Translations under genes and position numbers: made by a program
Notes under the pieces: model-generated
The model's database searches: none
What the model saw: only the letters and a program-made list of their open reading frames with translations
What the model was told of the DNA's origin: nothing
Shown here: positions 1 to 10,231 of the stretch, in pieces
Numbering within the stretch: the stretch's first letter is position 1
How the letters are laid out: each line of letters begins with the position of its first letter
Assembly: GCA_037179515.1 (NCBI GenBank)
Contig: JAXCGZ010007579.1
Coordinates: 107,501 to 171,500 of the forward strand
DNA length: 64,000 nucleotides
Source of the DNA: Halocaridina rubra
Taxonomy: Eukaryota; Arthropoda; Malacostraca; Decapoda; Atyidae
Reading direction: 5' to 3'

Positions 1-126
1 CTCAATCCATAGTTTTAAGGACAGGTATGATAAGTATCACTAAGTCTAAAAATGGAACTGATCAGGAGACGGGAAGATACGAGCTTTGGGCTCTTTCCCG
101 TAAACACAATTAGGTAATCACAGGTA
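1..126 (+). mobile_element. CR1-type LINE, 3' end fragment
   Basis: Matches, in sense orientation, the last coding bases and 3' UTR of the CR1 copies at 2069-2606 and 56849-58722, including the segment reading cgggaagatacgagctttgg and the terminal aacacaattaggtaatca. The copy enters from beyond the window edge and ends with a doubled ggtaatcaca motif, the short 3' repeat tail typical of CR1. Confidence 0.8.
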
Positions 127-130
127 ATCA

Positions 131-214
131 CACAAAATACTTCCTTACATCCTGCAAAAAAAGCTTTCTTACAAAGCTTAATACTATGACCTCTAGTTCT
201 ATAGCAACACATAT
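131..214 (-). mobile_element. CR1-type LINE, internal fragment, inverted
   Basis: Antisense fragment matching the region near the end of the RT ORF (the part encoding RGHSLKL...SLQDVRKYF in the intact copy). It abuts the sense tail at 1-126 directly and lacks its own 3' UTR, so the two pieces point at each other. Confidence 0.65.
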
Positions 215-230
215 CTAAATATAGCTCTTT

Positions 231-250
231 ATGTATGTATGTATGTATGC
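231..250. repeat. (ATGT)n microsatellite
   Basis: About five ATGT units. The following 300 bases to the SINE at 575 hold nothing I recognise. Confidence 0.8.
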
Positions 251-574
251 TTTTGATGACTGTAACCTGTTACCATGCAGAAAAACTTTTATGAGCGAAC
301 GTATGATAAAAATAGAAAACTAGGACATACCGAAGTTTTATCTATTTATTTTGGGAGGGGGGAAGGAGACACAGGAGACTCTCCTGATATATATCACTAC
401 AACTGTTTCAAAAACAAGTGGTGCTTTGAGATAAAACTTAGAAGCCTCTGATATCAAGTGTATGTAACAAAGAATCGTTTTGCGTGTTGTTTTCGTAATG
501 TATATGATTCTATTGCTTTAACACGATGCCGATTTTTTCTTTTTGCCGTTTTTGTTTCACAATTATTGTAGAAG

Positions 575-706
575 GGATGAACACAGGCAGGTTGGAGCTG
601 GGGGATTAAGTTTGGATGTCTTTCCTAACGCCCCATGGCGGGATCGAGCTCGCGTTGTCATTCCTGACTCGCGAGTTAACTACTGAGTTACTGTGACCCC
701 TAGTCG
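575..706 (-). mobile_element. SINE-B copy (tRNA-derived)
   Basis: Antisense copy of the most abundant SINE in the window. It has the central box (ggttggagctgggggatta on this strand), the tctttcctaacgcccc segment, a B-box-like gggatcgagctc and a degraded A-box region near 690. Confidence 0.65.
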
Positions 707-1576
707 AAACATAATGCAATTTATTGAGAAAAAAATATCCATTGAAAACCCTCTCTGCTGTACTTCGGCATGACCCTACACTAAAAATACTGTCGAAGCA
801 CATGTACTATAGAATTGCTAAAACCTAATTATCGCGCATCTGGTGTGTCAGGTAACCAAACAATTGGAGAACGATCGAAGTATCATCTGATTACTGCGTT
901 TAGTCGTATATAATGTTCTTTTCTGAGGATATCCCCCTCCGAATTTCCAACACGGGTTTGCATGTACAAATACTGTAAGTGCGCCTGTATTTACGATCTT
1001 ATATTGCAGTTACACTCTCAGTTGCAAAACCTAAAACTATTTTCTTTTTGTTTTCTCGTGTGGCTGGCAGCTGTGTTTACCTGGTTTCTCAGGTGTCCTT
1101 GAAATAGCTGAGAGTCCTAGCTTCGTAAAATGCATAAAGTGATATCGTAACTCAGGTATTTCCTTATTCTCCCAAAGCAATGACGTCTTCTTACAGATTC
1201 CACGAAAACGTTGATAATTAGTTGTCAAAAGAGATATATGTGTACACCCCCCATTCAAATGGGGATTAATAATGATAAAAACTCCCAACAACTACAATAG
1301 TGTCGGAGAAAGAAATGATTTTTTTTTTTTCATTTAAACAATTGCTCCAATTTTACTTTTCAAGACTAAATTCTCATGTAATTGTTTTTTTTTATTCTAA
1401 AGTGAATTTACCTTTGAATTATTATATTAGAGTAAAAATAAAATTTCCACTTGCTATGATCTTCGCCTTCTATGCACTCTTAATATTCTTCTTGGACTGA
1501 GTTTAAGAGGTTGAGATTATAACAAACGTCATACTGTTGAAAACTGAAATACCCGATAACTGAATTTCAACGCTTG
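707..1576. other. Stretch without recognisable gene
   Basis: AT-rich DNA with no supported coding exon. Around 1245-1275 there is the end of a SINE-B-like tail (ccattcaaatggggattaat). The short open frames here have no recognisable protein character. Confidence 0.6.
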
Positions 1577-2045
1577 TGATTACCTAATTGTGTTTACGGG
1601 AAAGAGCCCAAAGCTCGTATCTTCCCGTCTCCTCATCGGTTCCATTTTAGACTTAAGTGATACTTATCCTTAAAACTATGGATTGAGATAGCATTAACTA
1701 CCTCCTCGCTTAGCCAATTCCAATTATCAACTACTCTTACACTGAAAAAGTATTTCCTTACATCCTGCAAACAAGTTTTCTTATGAAGCTTCAAACTATG
1801 ACCTCTAGTTCTAGAGCCAGCCATATCAAAATATCGATCCCTATCCACTCTGTCATAACCATGAAGGAATTTAAAGACTGTCACCATATCCCCCCTCACT
1901 CTTCTAGCTTCGAGTGATGGTAAGTCTAATTACCTCAGCCTCTCATCATAACTGAGCTTGCGTATTTCTGGCACCAGTTTCGTGGCATGTCTTTGAACTT
2001 TTTCAAGCTTAGCTATGTGCTTTTTCAAGTGCGGATTCCAAAAGG
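1577..2045 (-). mobile_element. CR1-type LINE, 5'-truncated copy
   Basis: Antisense CR1: 3' UTR at 1577 (gattacctaattgtgtttac), then the C-terminal part of the RT polyprotein (RVDRDRYFDMAGSRTRGHS and NWNWLSEEVVNAISIHSFKD read on the minus strand). It is truncated at about 2045 at the sequence gattccaaaaggg. At least one stop or frame break lies near 1930. Confidence 0.85.
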
Positions 2046-2068
2046 GTGTGTGTGTGTGTGTGTGTGTG
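2046..2068. repeat. (GT)n microsatellite between two CR1 copies
   Basis: A run of GT separates the truncated 5' end of one CR1 copy from the 3' end of the next. Confidence 0.85.
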
Positions 2069-2606
2069 AGATTACCTAATTGTGTTTACGGGAAAGAGCC
2101 CAAAGCTCGTATCTTCCCGTCTCCTCATCGGTTCCATTTTAGACTTAGTGATACTTATCATACCTGTCCTTAAAACTATGGATTGAGATAGCATTAACTA
2201 CCTCCTCGCTTAGCCAATTCCAATTATCAACTATTCTTACACTGAAAAAGTATTTCCTCACATCCTGCAGAGAAGTTTTCTTACGAAGCTTCAAACTATG
2301 ACCTCTAATTCTAGAGCCAGCCATATCAAAATATCGATCCCTATCCACTCTATCATAACCATGAAGGAATTTAAAGACTGTCACCATATCCCCCCTCACT
2401 CTTCTAGCTTCCAGTGATGGTAAGTCTAATTCCCTCAGCCTCTCATCATAACTGAGATTGCGTATTTCTGGCACCAGTTTCGTGGCATGTCTTTGAACTT
2501 TTTCAAGCTTAGCTATGTGCTTTTTCAAGTGCAGATTCCAAAAGGGGGCTGCATATTCGAGTTTTGGCCTCACATAGGTTACATAAATATTTCTGAACAT
2601 TTTCAA
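2069..2606 (-). mobile_element. CR1-type LINE, 5'-truncated copy with open C-terminal frame
   Basis: Antisense CR1 with the 3' UTR at its left end. An uninterrupted frame (2145-2660) encodes the thumb and C-terminal region, with FRNIYVTYVRPKLEYAAPFW and RELDLPSLEARRVRGDMVTV. Homology to the longer copy at 56849-58722 stops near 2606, so this is a classic 5'-truncated insertion. The catalytic RT core is absent. Confidence 0.88.
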
Positions 2607-2660
2607 ATTACACAGGGTATTAATCATCATTATGCGCCAGTCTGAGCCTGGGGCTGCCAT

Positions 2661-3239
2661 GGCTTAAACACACTCCTGTGTCAAGTGGATTATTTCAGTG
2701 GTTTTCATTTCCAGGGCTCTTGTTACTGCTATACTGTATTTAACTCGGTGTTCTTCAACCTTTTATAAGTTCATGCACCCTTCCGGGAGCTGTTGAGATA
2801 TTCATGTACCCTAGCTCAAAAAAATCACGTCTTAAGTATTAGGTGTCTGTTTTAAACATAGAAAATAGCTACTTGGTCCTAAATAATTGTGATATAGGTG
2901 TTCAATGTATAAAATAAAAAGTTGATTTTTTTCATCTTGATTTTGTCAGCTACTGCGTCTTTAACGAAGTTAGACTATCCCCAAAAATAGGTGATATTAT
3001 ATTTTTTATAGGTTAGGAGTTTAATATACTAAAGTAATACATACATCTGTAATACTTTAATCTCAATTTAAATAGATTTCTTACTTGACACTTAAAGTTT
3101 TCTTCCTGAAACACCTTTTCGTACTGTGCACTCTCATACACACTGGCCATGTCATGTACTCCATTATTTCCAGGTACCCTTTGAAAAAGAATCATGCACC
3201 CCGGGGTGCACCATGCACCCAGGCTGACTATCACTGATT
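2661..3239. other. Stretch without recognisable gene
   Basis: No coding exon or known repeat supported. At 2820 and 3190-3225 there are imperfectly similar phrases about the same words (catgcacc, catgtacc), suggesting an old duplicated sequence, but I cannot name it. Confidence 0.4.
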
Positions 3240-3935
3240 TAACTAATTTACCTAATAGTGTTTAAGGGGAAAATACTATGCCAGTAACTTCCCGTCTCCT
3301 GGTCTGTTACATATTTTTTCCGTCTCCTGGTGTTACATATTTTTTAAACACTAACACTTATCATACCTCTCCACTGCTATAGGAGTGCAATTGTCTTTTA
3401 CAGTTCATCAATTTATGATTTAAAATAATCAGTTTTTTACATTACAAAAATACTTCTTCAACTCATGCAAAGATGTTTTCGTACAAAGCTTCGAACTACC
3501 ACTTCTAGTTTAAGTCCAAATTCCAGAATATTGCTTCATATTCAAGCTTAGAATTAACACAAGTCAGGTAAACATTTCTGAATTCTTCTTTTTCATATGC
3601 CTCAAGGTCATCCTTAAGGATGCTAGGACAGCACAGGCGGCCTACTATACCATTTAAGTGCATTTTTGGAGATAAATCTTCTAATAAGTTTACCCCTAAA
3701 TATCTTTTGTTCACAGATTCTCGAAGCCCCTCTCCTGCTATTGAATACTCAAACAGATGCCTTCTAGAACTATTGCCCACTCTCATTACTTCTCAATCTG
3801 AGATACTGAATTTCATTAGCCACTTACTTGTCTGACCACTCATACAGATTATAGATCATCCTGAAGTTTTCCACCATTATTTTCATCTTTTACTCTCTTC
3901 ACAATCTTTGCATCATCTGGAAACTCGTTCAAAAT
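3240..3935 (-). mobile_element. CR1-type LINE, decayed copy
   Basis: Antisense, highly diverged CR1. The 3' end is at about 3240 (tttacctaatagtgtttaagg), and fragments of the C-terminal and post-catalytic region follow (minus-strand frame 3505-3786 with VNKRYLGVNLLEDLSPKMHL and ECVN/LEYEAIFWNLDLN). It runs to cacaatctttgcatcatctg near 3918, which corresponds to the FADDAKIV site of the intact copy. Confidence 0.75.
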
Positions 3936-5098
3936 ACATATTGGAAGAAAAGAGACGACGGAGAAAAGTGCAGTAACTACGAAGTCAAGTTCTGTTATAT
4001 AGTACTTCCTACCTTGAACCTGGAAGAGCTTTCCAAACCAAACTTGGGCTCATAAACAACCTACAAGTCCACAGACAACAAAACAAAGATAATCTCAAAC
4101 ATTGGGATCGTTTGCAGGAAAATTCCGATAAGCTGAGAGAAATATATATTTTCTAAAAATTTGTATTTTTCTCATAGTCATGTATTCACTAGCATAATCC
4201 ACACAGCTAAACCAATAATCAAATAAACAAACCAAAATACGCTTATTCACATTATATAATCAGGATGAGTTGTGCCCCAGGTCGATCCCATCACATTCAC
4301 ATTACACTATCTAAATGAGTTGTGCCTCAGATCTATTCCATCACATTCACATTATAATACAAGCATGAGTTGTTCTCCAGGTTTATTCCACCTCTTCGTA
4401 AGAGAATGATATATATACGAGAATTGATCATAAAACAACGTTGCACACTATTTAGTGAAAACGCTTTCTTGCCTCGCTACCTTTGACTTTCCTGGATATC
4501 AAAGCTCTTACTAAATTACCTCACTACCCTAGCCCTCCATTTTCGGTATAATTTTTAACACTGGATAAATCTGTCTACTAAACTTTCAGCTTCTATATCT
4601 CATTATCATTGTTCTAAAAGCAAAAAATAATTGTACTACTCTTATAACAAAAGATCTCTTTCAAAACTTACATTTACCCTAATTTCTCTCAGTGAGGCCC
4701 CTTTTACTTTTAAATCACTCATAATCACTAACAGTGGTAATTATTACTCTATACATCAAATCAATGCTTTAAAAAAACTGCTCCTTAAGCCTATTCACCG
4801 TCCTTGGGACTGCTGTCCCTCTTCCTGTCCATGATCTATCTCAAACAGCTATCATGTCCACCTTCCAAAATAACTAGAGATTTCGACTTTATAGAGTTAC
4901 ATCATTTAGCACATCTGCACAATTTTCCATTATCTAATGTCTCTGATTACCTTACTCTTTCCAATGCAAAAACCTCTTTGTAAAAAATCTGTCGTTTGCT
5001 TCACCTCCTATCTAATTATACCTTTAAAGTACAACATATTTCCTATTCCACCATTTATCCCTCCACATACCTATCCTCAAACACCTCACTCTATTTTC
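3936..5098. other. Gene-free stretch
   Basis: Apart from the 50 bp minisatellite at 4245-4394, no coding or mobile sequence was recognised here. Confidence 0.5.
4245..4394. repeat. 50 bp minisatellite, three units
   Basis: Three tandem units start at 4245, 4295 and 4345, each opening with attcacatta and containing gatgagttgtgcc or a close variant. The period is exactly 50 bp and the units have diverged by several substitutions. Confidence 0.85.
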
Positions 5099-7230
5099 CA
5101 AACAAACAAAACAAACAAACAAACATTTATTTCTATTTTGTACAATGGTTATTCAACATTAATAGTAACTTATAAGTAGATATGTAATTAAACTAATAAA
5201 TAAGAGGGTTAGACATATAGTTAAATTAAATGTAGCTTTCATAGAAAATAATAATGCTGTAATAAAAAAGTTAACAATAATGTTAATAATAAAGTAGTAA
5301 GTATGCCACTAGATACAGGATCGTTATTATCGGCATCATTTCCATATTTGTTTCCTTACAATGAGAATAATTACTTCTTAATAAGCAGCAACTATTTGTC
5401 CAAAAGAAAACTATATAGTTTGCCTTTGAAAGCTGTGAAGGAGGATGCATTTTTAAGATGCTCTGGAATATTATTCCAGAGTGTTGGCCCTTTGATAGTG
5501 ATCATCTTTGAACCTGCTTCTGTGTTTGTTCTGTGAATAAAGAGCTCACTGCTCTGTCTTGTGTTGGTTCCCCTTATATCCCTGACTGTTTTTAAATCAA
5601 ATAGCCAGCTAGGATAATGATGGTCCAAAATTTTGAATACAAAAACATAAATAGCATAAGCGACCTTATTTTCTGCCCGCAGCCACCCAAGTTTATTGAG
5701 AGCTGGTGTGATGTGGTCATATTTTCTTATTCCTCCCAGGGCAACTCGAGCTGCAAAATTAATAAGCTTCTGTATTCTGTTTATCTGAGTCTTAGTGGTA
5801 GCTCCCCAAACAGTTGTGCAGTAATTAATGTGACTTAGGGCTAGAGATTCAACAACAGTTATTCGAGTGGTAGTCTCAAAATTGTCTTTTATACGTGATA
5901 AGTACATTAATGTTCCTGTAACCTTTTTGCATACTTTATCTATGTGGGAATCAAACAACATGTGGTTATCAAAGTGAATTCCTAGGTTTTTGACTGTTTT
6001 GCTAGGTGTGATAATATTGTCGCAAAAATTAATTGTTGAGTTTTCTGGAATTTGTGCTATGTGGAACCCTGAACCAATAAATATGCAATGTGTTTTACTT
6101 TCGTTAATTAACAGCCCAATTTCTTGGAAATAGGTTTTAATTTTTGACAGAGTGTTTTCTGCTCTTAAAGTTAGCTCTGGGAGATTATTAATATCACCAC
6201 TAAGGAGTAGTTGAGTGTCATCTGCATATTGTACGACTAGACAGTCAGAAATGAAAGAAGATAGATCATTTACGTAAATGGAGAAGAGGATAGGACCAAG
6301 TACTGATCCCTGTGGAACACCAAATGATACATTTTTTGGCACAGAGATAATGTTGTTAAGACATATGGACTGTTTACGATTAGATAGATACTCGCTAAAC
6401 CAGCTTGGATCAATATTTAAGTTAATACATTTACTTAAAAGAATTTCATGGTTTACACTGTCGAAGGCTTTTGATAAGTCTAATAATATAAGCAAAGATA
6501 TTTTTTTCATATCTATATTATTATATATACTATTCGTAACTTTAAGCAGTGCAGTTTCCGTCGACAGTTTTGGTCTGAAACCATGTTGGTTAATCGTTAG
6601 TAGTCTATTTGATTCTAAATATGACATAAGTTGGCATGCAACAATTTTTTCTAATATTTTAGAGAAAATGGGTAGCAGGGAAATGGGACGATAGTTTGTC
6701 ACATCTTCTCGGTCCCCCTTTTTATGCAGAGGTATTACATGTGATATTTTCCAAGAGTCAGGAAACTTTTTAGTAACAATGGAAGTGTTCATAATAGTTA
6801 GAATATAGGATGCAATCATGGGTAGAGCATCTTTGATGAACTGAAATGGTATACCATCTGAACCATAAGAGCCAGAGTTTCTTAGGCTCTTTATGGTAAG
6901 AATTAGGGTAGCACAATCGATAGGATTTATCTTGAAGTACTCTCTTGTGTTTTCATTGGAAGAATTGTCATTTAAGCAATTACTCATATTCACTGAGTTG
7001 ATGTTTTCTTGAGTTTTTTCATATGTATTTTTGCCAACGTTAGCAAAATAGTTATTAAAGTTATCTGCTTTGTCTTTCAACTCCGTAATATTTTCATAAC
7101 TTTCTGAGGTACTCTTTTCATTTGGTATCATGCTTCTTATCACTCTCCATGTTGCTGCTGTATCATGTCTAGAGTCATTAAATTTTTTTTGTAAAAGTCT
7201 TTTTTACTTACACTGATGAGAGATCTGACA
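5099..7230 (-). mobile_element. LINE family 2 (CR1/L2-like), 5'-truncated element
   Basis: Antisense non-LTR retrotransposon. The left end carries the 3' terminal tail (TTTG)n in sense, seen as caaacaaac at 5099-5127. A 3' UTR of about 290 bp and a long RT frame follow. The same 3' end recurs at 29866-30312 and 62860-63285. Upstream of 7143 the frame stays open to about 7190, where a poly-A run shifts it. Homology fades around 7230, so the endonuclease half is missing. Confidence 0.88.
5392..7143 (-). CDS. Reverse transcriptase ORF of LINE family 2
   Basis: This 583-residue open frame encodes the RT half of a non-LTR retrotransposon, the enzyme that copies LINE RNA at the nicked target. In order it shows an N-terminal region with FNNYFANVG, then HVIPLHKKGDREDVTNYRPI, NQHGFRP, LLILLDLSKAFDSVNHEILL, FGVPQGSVLGPILFSIYVND and the catalytic YADDTQLLL. 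The C-terminus has PTLWNNIPEHLKNASSFTAF and LYSFLLDK just before the stop. Both catalytic aspartates of YADD are present and no internal stop interrupts the frame. No endonuclease domain precedes it, because the copy is 5'-truncated. It is a transposon gene, not a host gene, and it may be translatable only as a fragment. Confidence 0.85.
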   Translation of the reverse strand: MIRSMIPNEKSTSESYENITELKDKADNFNNYFANVGKNTYEKTQENINSVNMSNCLNDNSSNENTREYFKINPIDCATLILTIKSLRNSGSYGSDGIPFQFIKDALPMIASYILTIMNTSIVTKKFPDSWKISHVIPLHKKGDREDVTNYRPISLLPIFSKILEKIVACQLMSYLESNRLLTINQHGFRPKLSTETALLKVTNSIYNNIDMKKISLLILLDLSKAFDSVNHEILLSKCINLNIDPSWFSEYLSNRKQSICLNNIISVPKNVSFGVPQGSVLGPILFSIYVNDLSSFISDCLVVQYADDTQLLLSGDINNLPELTLRAENTLSKIKTYFQEIGLLINESKTHCIFIGSGFHIAQIPENSTINFCDNIITPSKTVKNLGIHFDNHMLFDSHIDKVCKKVTGTLMYLSRIKDNFETTTRITVVESLALSHINYCTTVWGATTKTQINRIQKLINFAARVALGGIRKYDHITPALNKLGWLRAENKVAYAIYVFVFKILDHHYPSWLFDLKTVRDIRGTNTRQSSELFIHRTNTEAGSKMITIKGPTLWNNIPEHLKNASSFTAFKGKLYSFLLDK

Positions 7231-8160
7231 CGTTTCTTTTCTGCACTATAAAGCCTTTACATATCTAAAAAGCATTTCACCCCACCTTCAGCATATTACC
7301 TTTCACTCTAATTATTTGCAAGAATTGGTACTATACTTAAAGTACTAAATGACATTGAATTGGCTACACATAAACCGGAGAAAGAGAGACTTTCCAGAAT
7401 GCATGGACACAAATAAATAAATGGAACACTCCACATTCTTCCAGATATATAAGAGATAAATTAAATGTTTTATATTATAAGTTTTATTTAAAAAATGAAA
7501 AAGAAAAAACTATAAACTTAGTAAAGGTTGTAAAAATGAATACCATTAACTTAAAGAATGGCAAAACAAGTAAATAAAAATTTAATAAATAAACCTTTTA
7601 TATTTAAAAGCCATTTACAAAGTAGTAAAGCAATTTACAAAAATGTTCCTTGTGTATCTGTATCTAAAATCTTTACGCCAAAATTCACTTCTATTTCAAA
7701 AGTAAATTGTTTTCAATTCTTTTCTTCATTCCTCAAGAAAAATTATTTACATTTTGTTAAAATAATTCACACCTGTTCTAATGCAACATTGTTGTTTAGC
7801 CAAAGTTATTTTTATTTATTAATATTTCTGAACGGCAGGTATCAAAACCATTATCGCCACGAATAATATACAGTTACTTCAATTCAAAAATTTTTAATAT
7901 ATTGCAGTATGTAATCCCAAAGTTCTACAACTTTAAATTATTGAGTCTCAAAGTGTATAAGATAAACATAATAGTAAGTTCTTACTGAAAAGTGGCTAAT
8001 ATGTGAGACAAATGCCAAGTATTACACTAAGTATTGTGTGATATTCGAGAAAAGCACAAATACATATTTACTAATGAAATGTAACATCAGTCAAAGCTAA
8101 TTTTCTAACCAAATTTCACCTCCTATAATGAGTGTGAACATATAACTTTCAACCAGTACA
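7231..8160. other. Gene-free stretch
   Basis: AT-rich. An open frame at 7558-7866 (plus) has no recognisable protein character. Nothing supported. Confidence 0.5.
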
Positions 8161-8385
8161 TATACATTAGCCACAATCCCGCTTTTAAGGAAGGGGTGCC
8201 TGAGCCATTTACCAGAAGCTAATACAGTATATCTCGATCACTCTTCTTGGCTCCTTGAGGATAAAGGGCTGCCACAAATCCACCCCAACATCCTGCTTGG
8301 GTCATCCACAGGGTAAGAGGGTAAGGGTCTTCCACCATGAGGCTCGACAACTATTGGTGCTTTACCCCTACTGCTGCTTCAGTTG
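8161..8385 (-). repeat. Unnamed interspersed repeat Z, copy 1
   Basis: Its reverse complement contains tggatgacccaagcaggatg, then gtggcagccctttatcctca and gcgggattgtggc. All have counterparts in the same order at 22235-22470 and 19021-19200. I do not recognise the family, and no clear tRNA head or TIR is visible. Confidence 0.6.
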
Positions 8386-8850
8386 GCAACCAATAGGAGA
8401 CAACAAATAAACCAGTATTTGGAAAGCGATGCTTTCTACTGATCATTAAATATTCTGAATTTTATGTATTTCTAAGGCTTATCTTTTGATGAGTAAAATA
8501 ACATTTTAATGTAAAGTTACAGATACATATGTGCTATGGCCAATATTATAATAATTGAGGTAGGACAACTTGTCACTCTCAGTTTAGAAGCTTTATATTT
8601 CTCACAAGGTTAAGGAGGAGGAGGCTAAGAATACCTCCTCCATGTTGGAAAAGTTGACTAAATGGCAGAGGGAGGGGATTGGTAATGCCCCTCTTTGTAT
8701 TATCCTCCCATAACAAGTCAAGTTTTTTGCTTCGACTCAGCAACCCCCTTTATAAGGGGGTTTATGGCTCTTGTATATAGGTAGACAGAATATGAATGCA
8801 ATCCCATTACAGCAGCCATAAATAGATACTTACAAATATTGACTCGGTCC
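8386..8850. other. 3' flank / probable 3' UTR of ABITRAM
   Basis: Lies directly downstream of the ABITRAM stop on the minus strand. It holds two short hairpins: ggaggagg...cctcctcc near 8611-8641 and a 9-10 bp palindrome, aaccccctttataagggggt, near 8743-8763. No AATAAA was found close to the stop. Confidence 0.4.
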
Positions 8851-10082
8851 TTAGCTACTGACTACTGAATTAATTAAGTTTTCATACTGTTCTCTTGATA
8901 GTAAACTACTGACAGCTTTGTCCCCATTATGCAGCGGAGGAAGCACTATTGCCAAATAACCATCTTCTTTTGGGCTACGAGTTAGTAGTTGTGGATCAGC
9001 GATAAGCCGTTCATTTACCTGATCAGTAAAACAAAATCCTATTAACAAGGTAATCAAAAACAATGTTCAAAGATATTACTGCAGAAATTCACAATCACAG
9101 TTTCTATAATTAGTTAATACTTAACCAAGTTTTCTTTCATCATGACAAGTAAATAAGGATGTAATAAACTCTTCCTCTTAAAAGGAAAGCAAAGAGAGAG
9201 AAAAAGTATTACTTTGTAAAAGATAAACTACCTCAATCAGCTTCCCAGTGACCCCTGAAAGTACAGTATATTTGGAGTCATCAGAGCAAGTAATGATGCA
9301 CACTGCTGATCGTGGACCAAACATCTGAGCTCCTCGTTTTGATTTTCCTGAGACTTGATTTTCCAAACGGTTAAACTTACCAACATCAAAACTAATCTGC
9401 AAAAGGAGCCAGAGATCAAACCTAAAGATTCCACTAACAAAAATAAAACAGTATTGGAATTCAACATGTTTTCAATATTTGCTCTGCCATATTAGGTGTC
9501 ATTAATAATCCCCATAAGGAGTGGACACGGAAAATTGGAGCAGGGGAATAAAGGCAGGATGCCCTGCCTAATACCCAGTGATGGGCTCAATTGCGGGTCT
9601 GGCATTCCTGAATTGAGTACTATAATTACTGAGCTACCGCAATTCCCTTAACATGTTGCCAATAGTAAATGTAAAACCACATAGGATATATAAAAACAGA
9701 ATTCTATTAACCATGAAATTATGGTCAATGAACAAAATATGCATACAAATTAACTCACTTTTGTCACTTCCTTTTTTCCTGTAATTATTGGATGGTAGTG
9801 AGAAATACTCAAAAGACACAGCTTATTTGAATGTACCAAAACACAAGTATGTTCAAAACTATCCTTTGATCCCTTATCATCACAAGCCACACTATCCAAA
9901 GACAATTTTTTCACACTTTCGTTACTTTCTGCGCTAGACACTTCACTTTTGGTTCGATCTTCCAATTTGTGTTTTTCAGATGGTACATAAAAATATTCGG
10001 TGAAATACCTTTCACTAACTCTTGGATAGTCACAGTTCAAATCAACAGTTTCCTCAATGCTTGGTTCCACAAACTGCATCAT
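8851..10082 (-). CDS. ABITRAM: Protein Abitram (actin-binding transcription modulator; FAM206/Simiate family)
   Basis: Small actin-associated, nuclear-speckle protein of the FAM206 family, known mainly from vertebrate neurons. Coding exons on the minus strand are 10082-9759, 9396-9232 and 9018-8851, with GT-AG junctions and all phase 0, giving 218 residues. Recognition rests on the N-terminal RYFTEYFYVPSEKHK, the HTCVLVHSNKLCLLSISHYHP block, LENQVSGKSKRGAQMFGP in exon 2, and KEDGYLAIVLPPLHN in exon 3. The vertebrate protein is about 180 residues. The excess is a serine- and acid-rich insert of about 35 residues (RTKSEVSSAESNESVKK onward) inside the first conserved block. Two consecutive ATGs open the frame, and I use the upstream one. 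The start lies only 149 bp after the CMC2 stop. Intron 1 carries a SINE-B. Confidence 0.9.
9498..9650 (-). mobile_element. SINE-B copy in ABITRAM intron 1
   Basis: Antisense copy: attaataatccccat tail, gtggacacgg, attggagcaggggaataaa, gatgccctgcctaat, then a decayed tRNA-like head ending near gagctaccgcaattcc. Confidence 0.7.
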
Positions 10083-10231
10083 GATTCAAGGTGAAAAATG
10101 TCTCTGGCAACGCAATGTAATTATATCACTATAATGATGCACTCATTTAATTCAAAGATCCATAGGGCATTGCCATGTAACCTAGGAAGATAATCCTTTT
10201 AATCCTTCAATTCATTAATCTCCCAATTCTT

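Noticed and set aside
7558..7866. 102-residue plus-strand frame
   Set aside because: AT-rich composition frame with no recognisable motif or splice sites.
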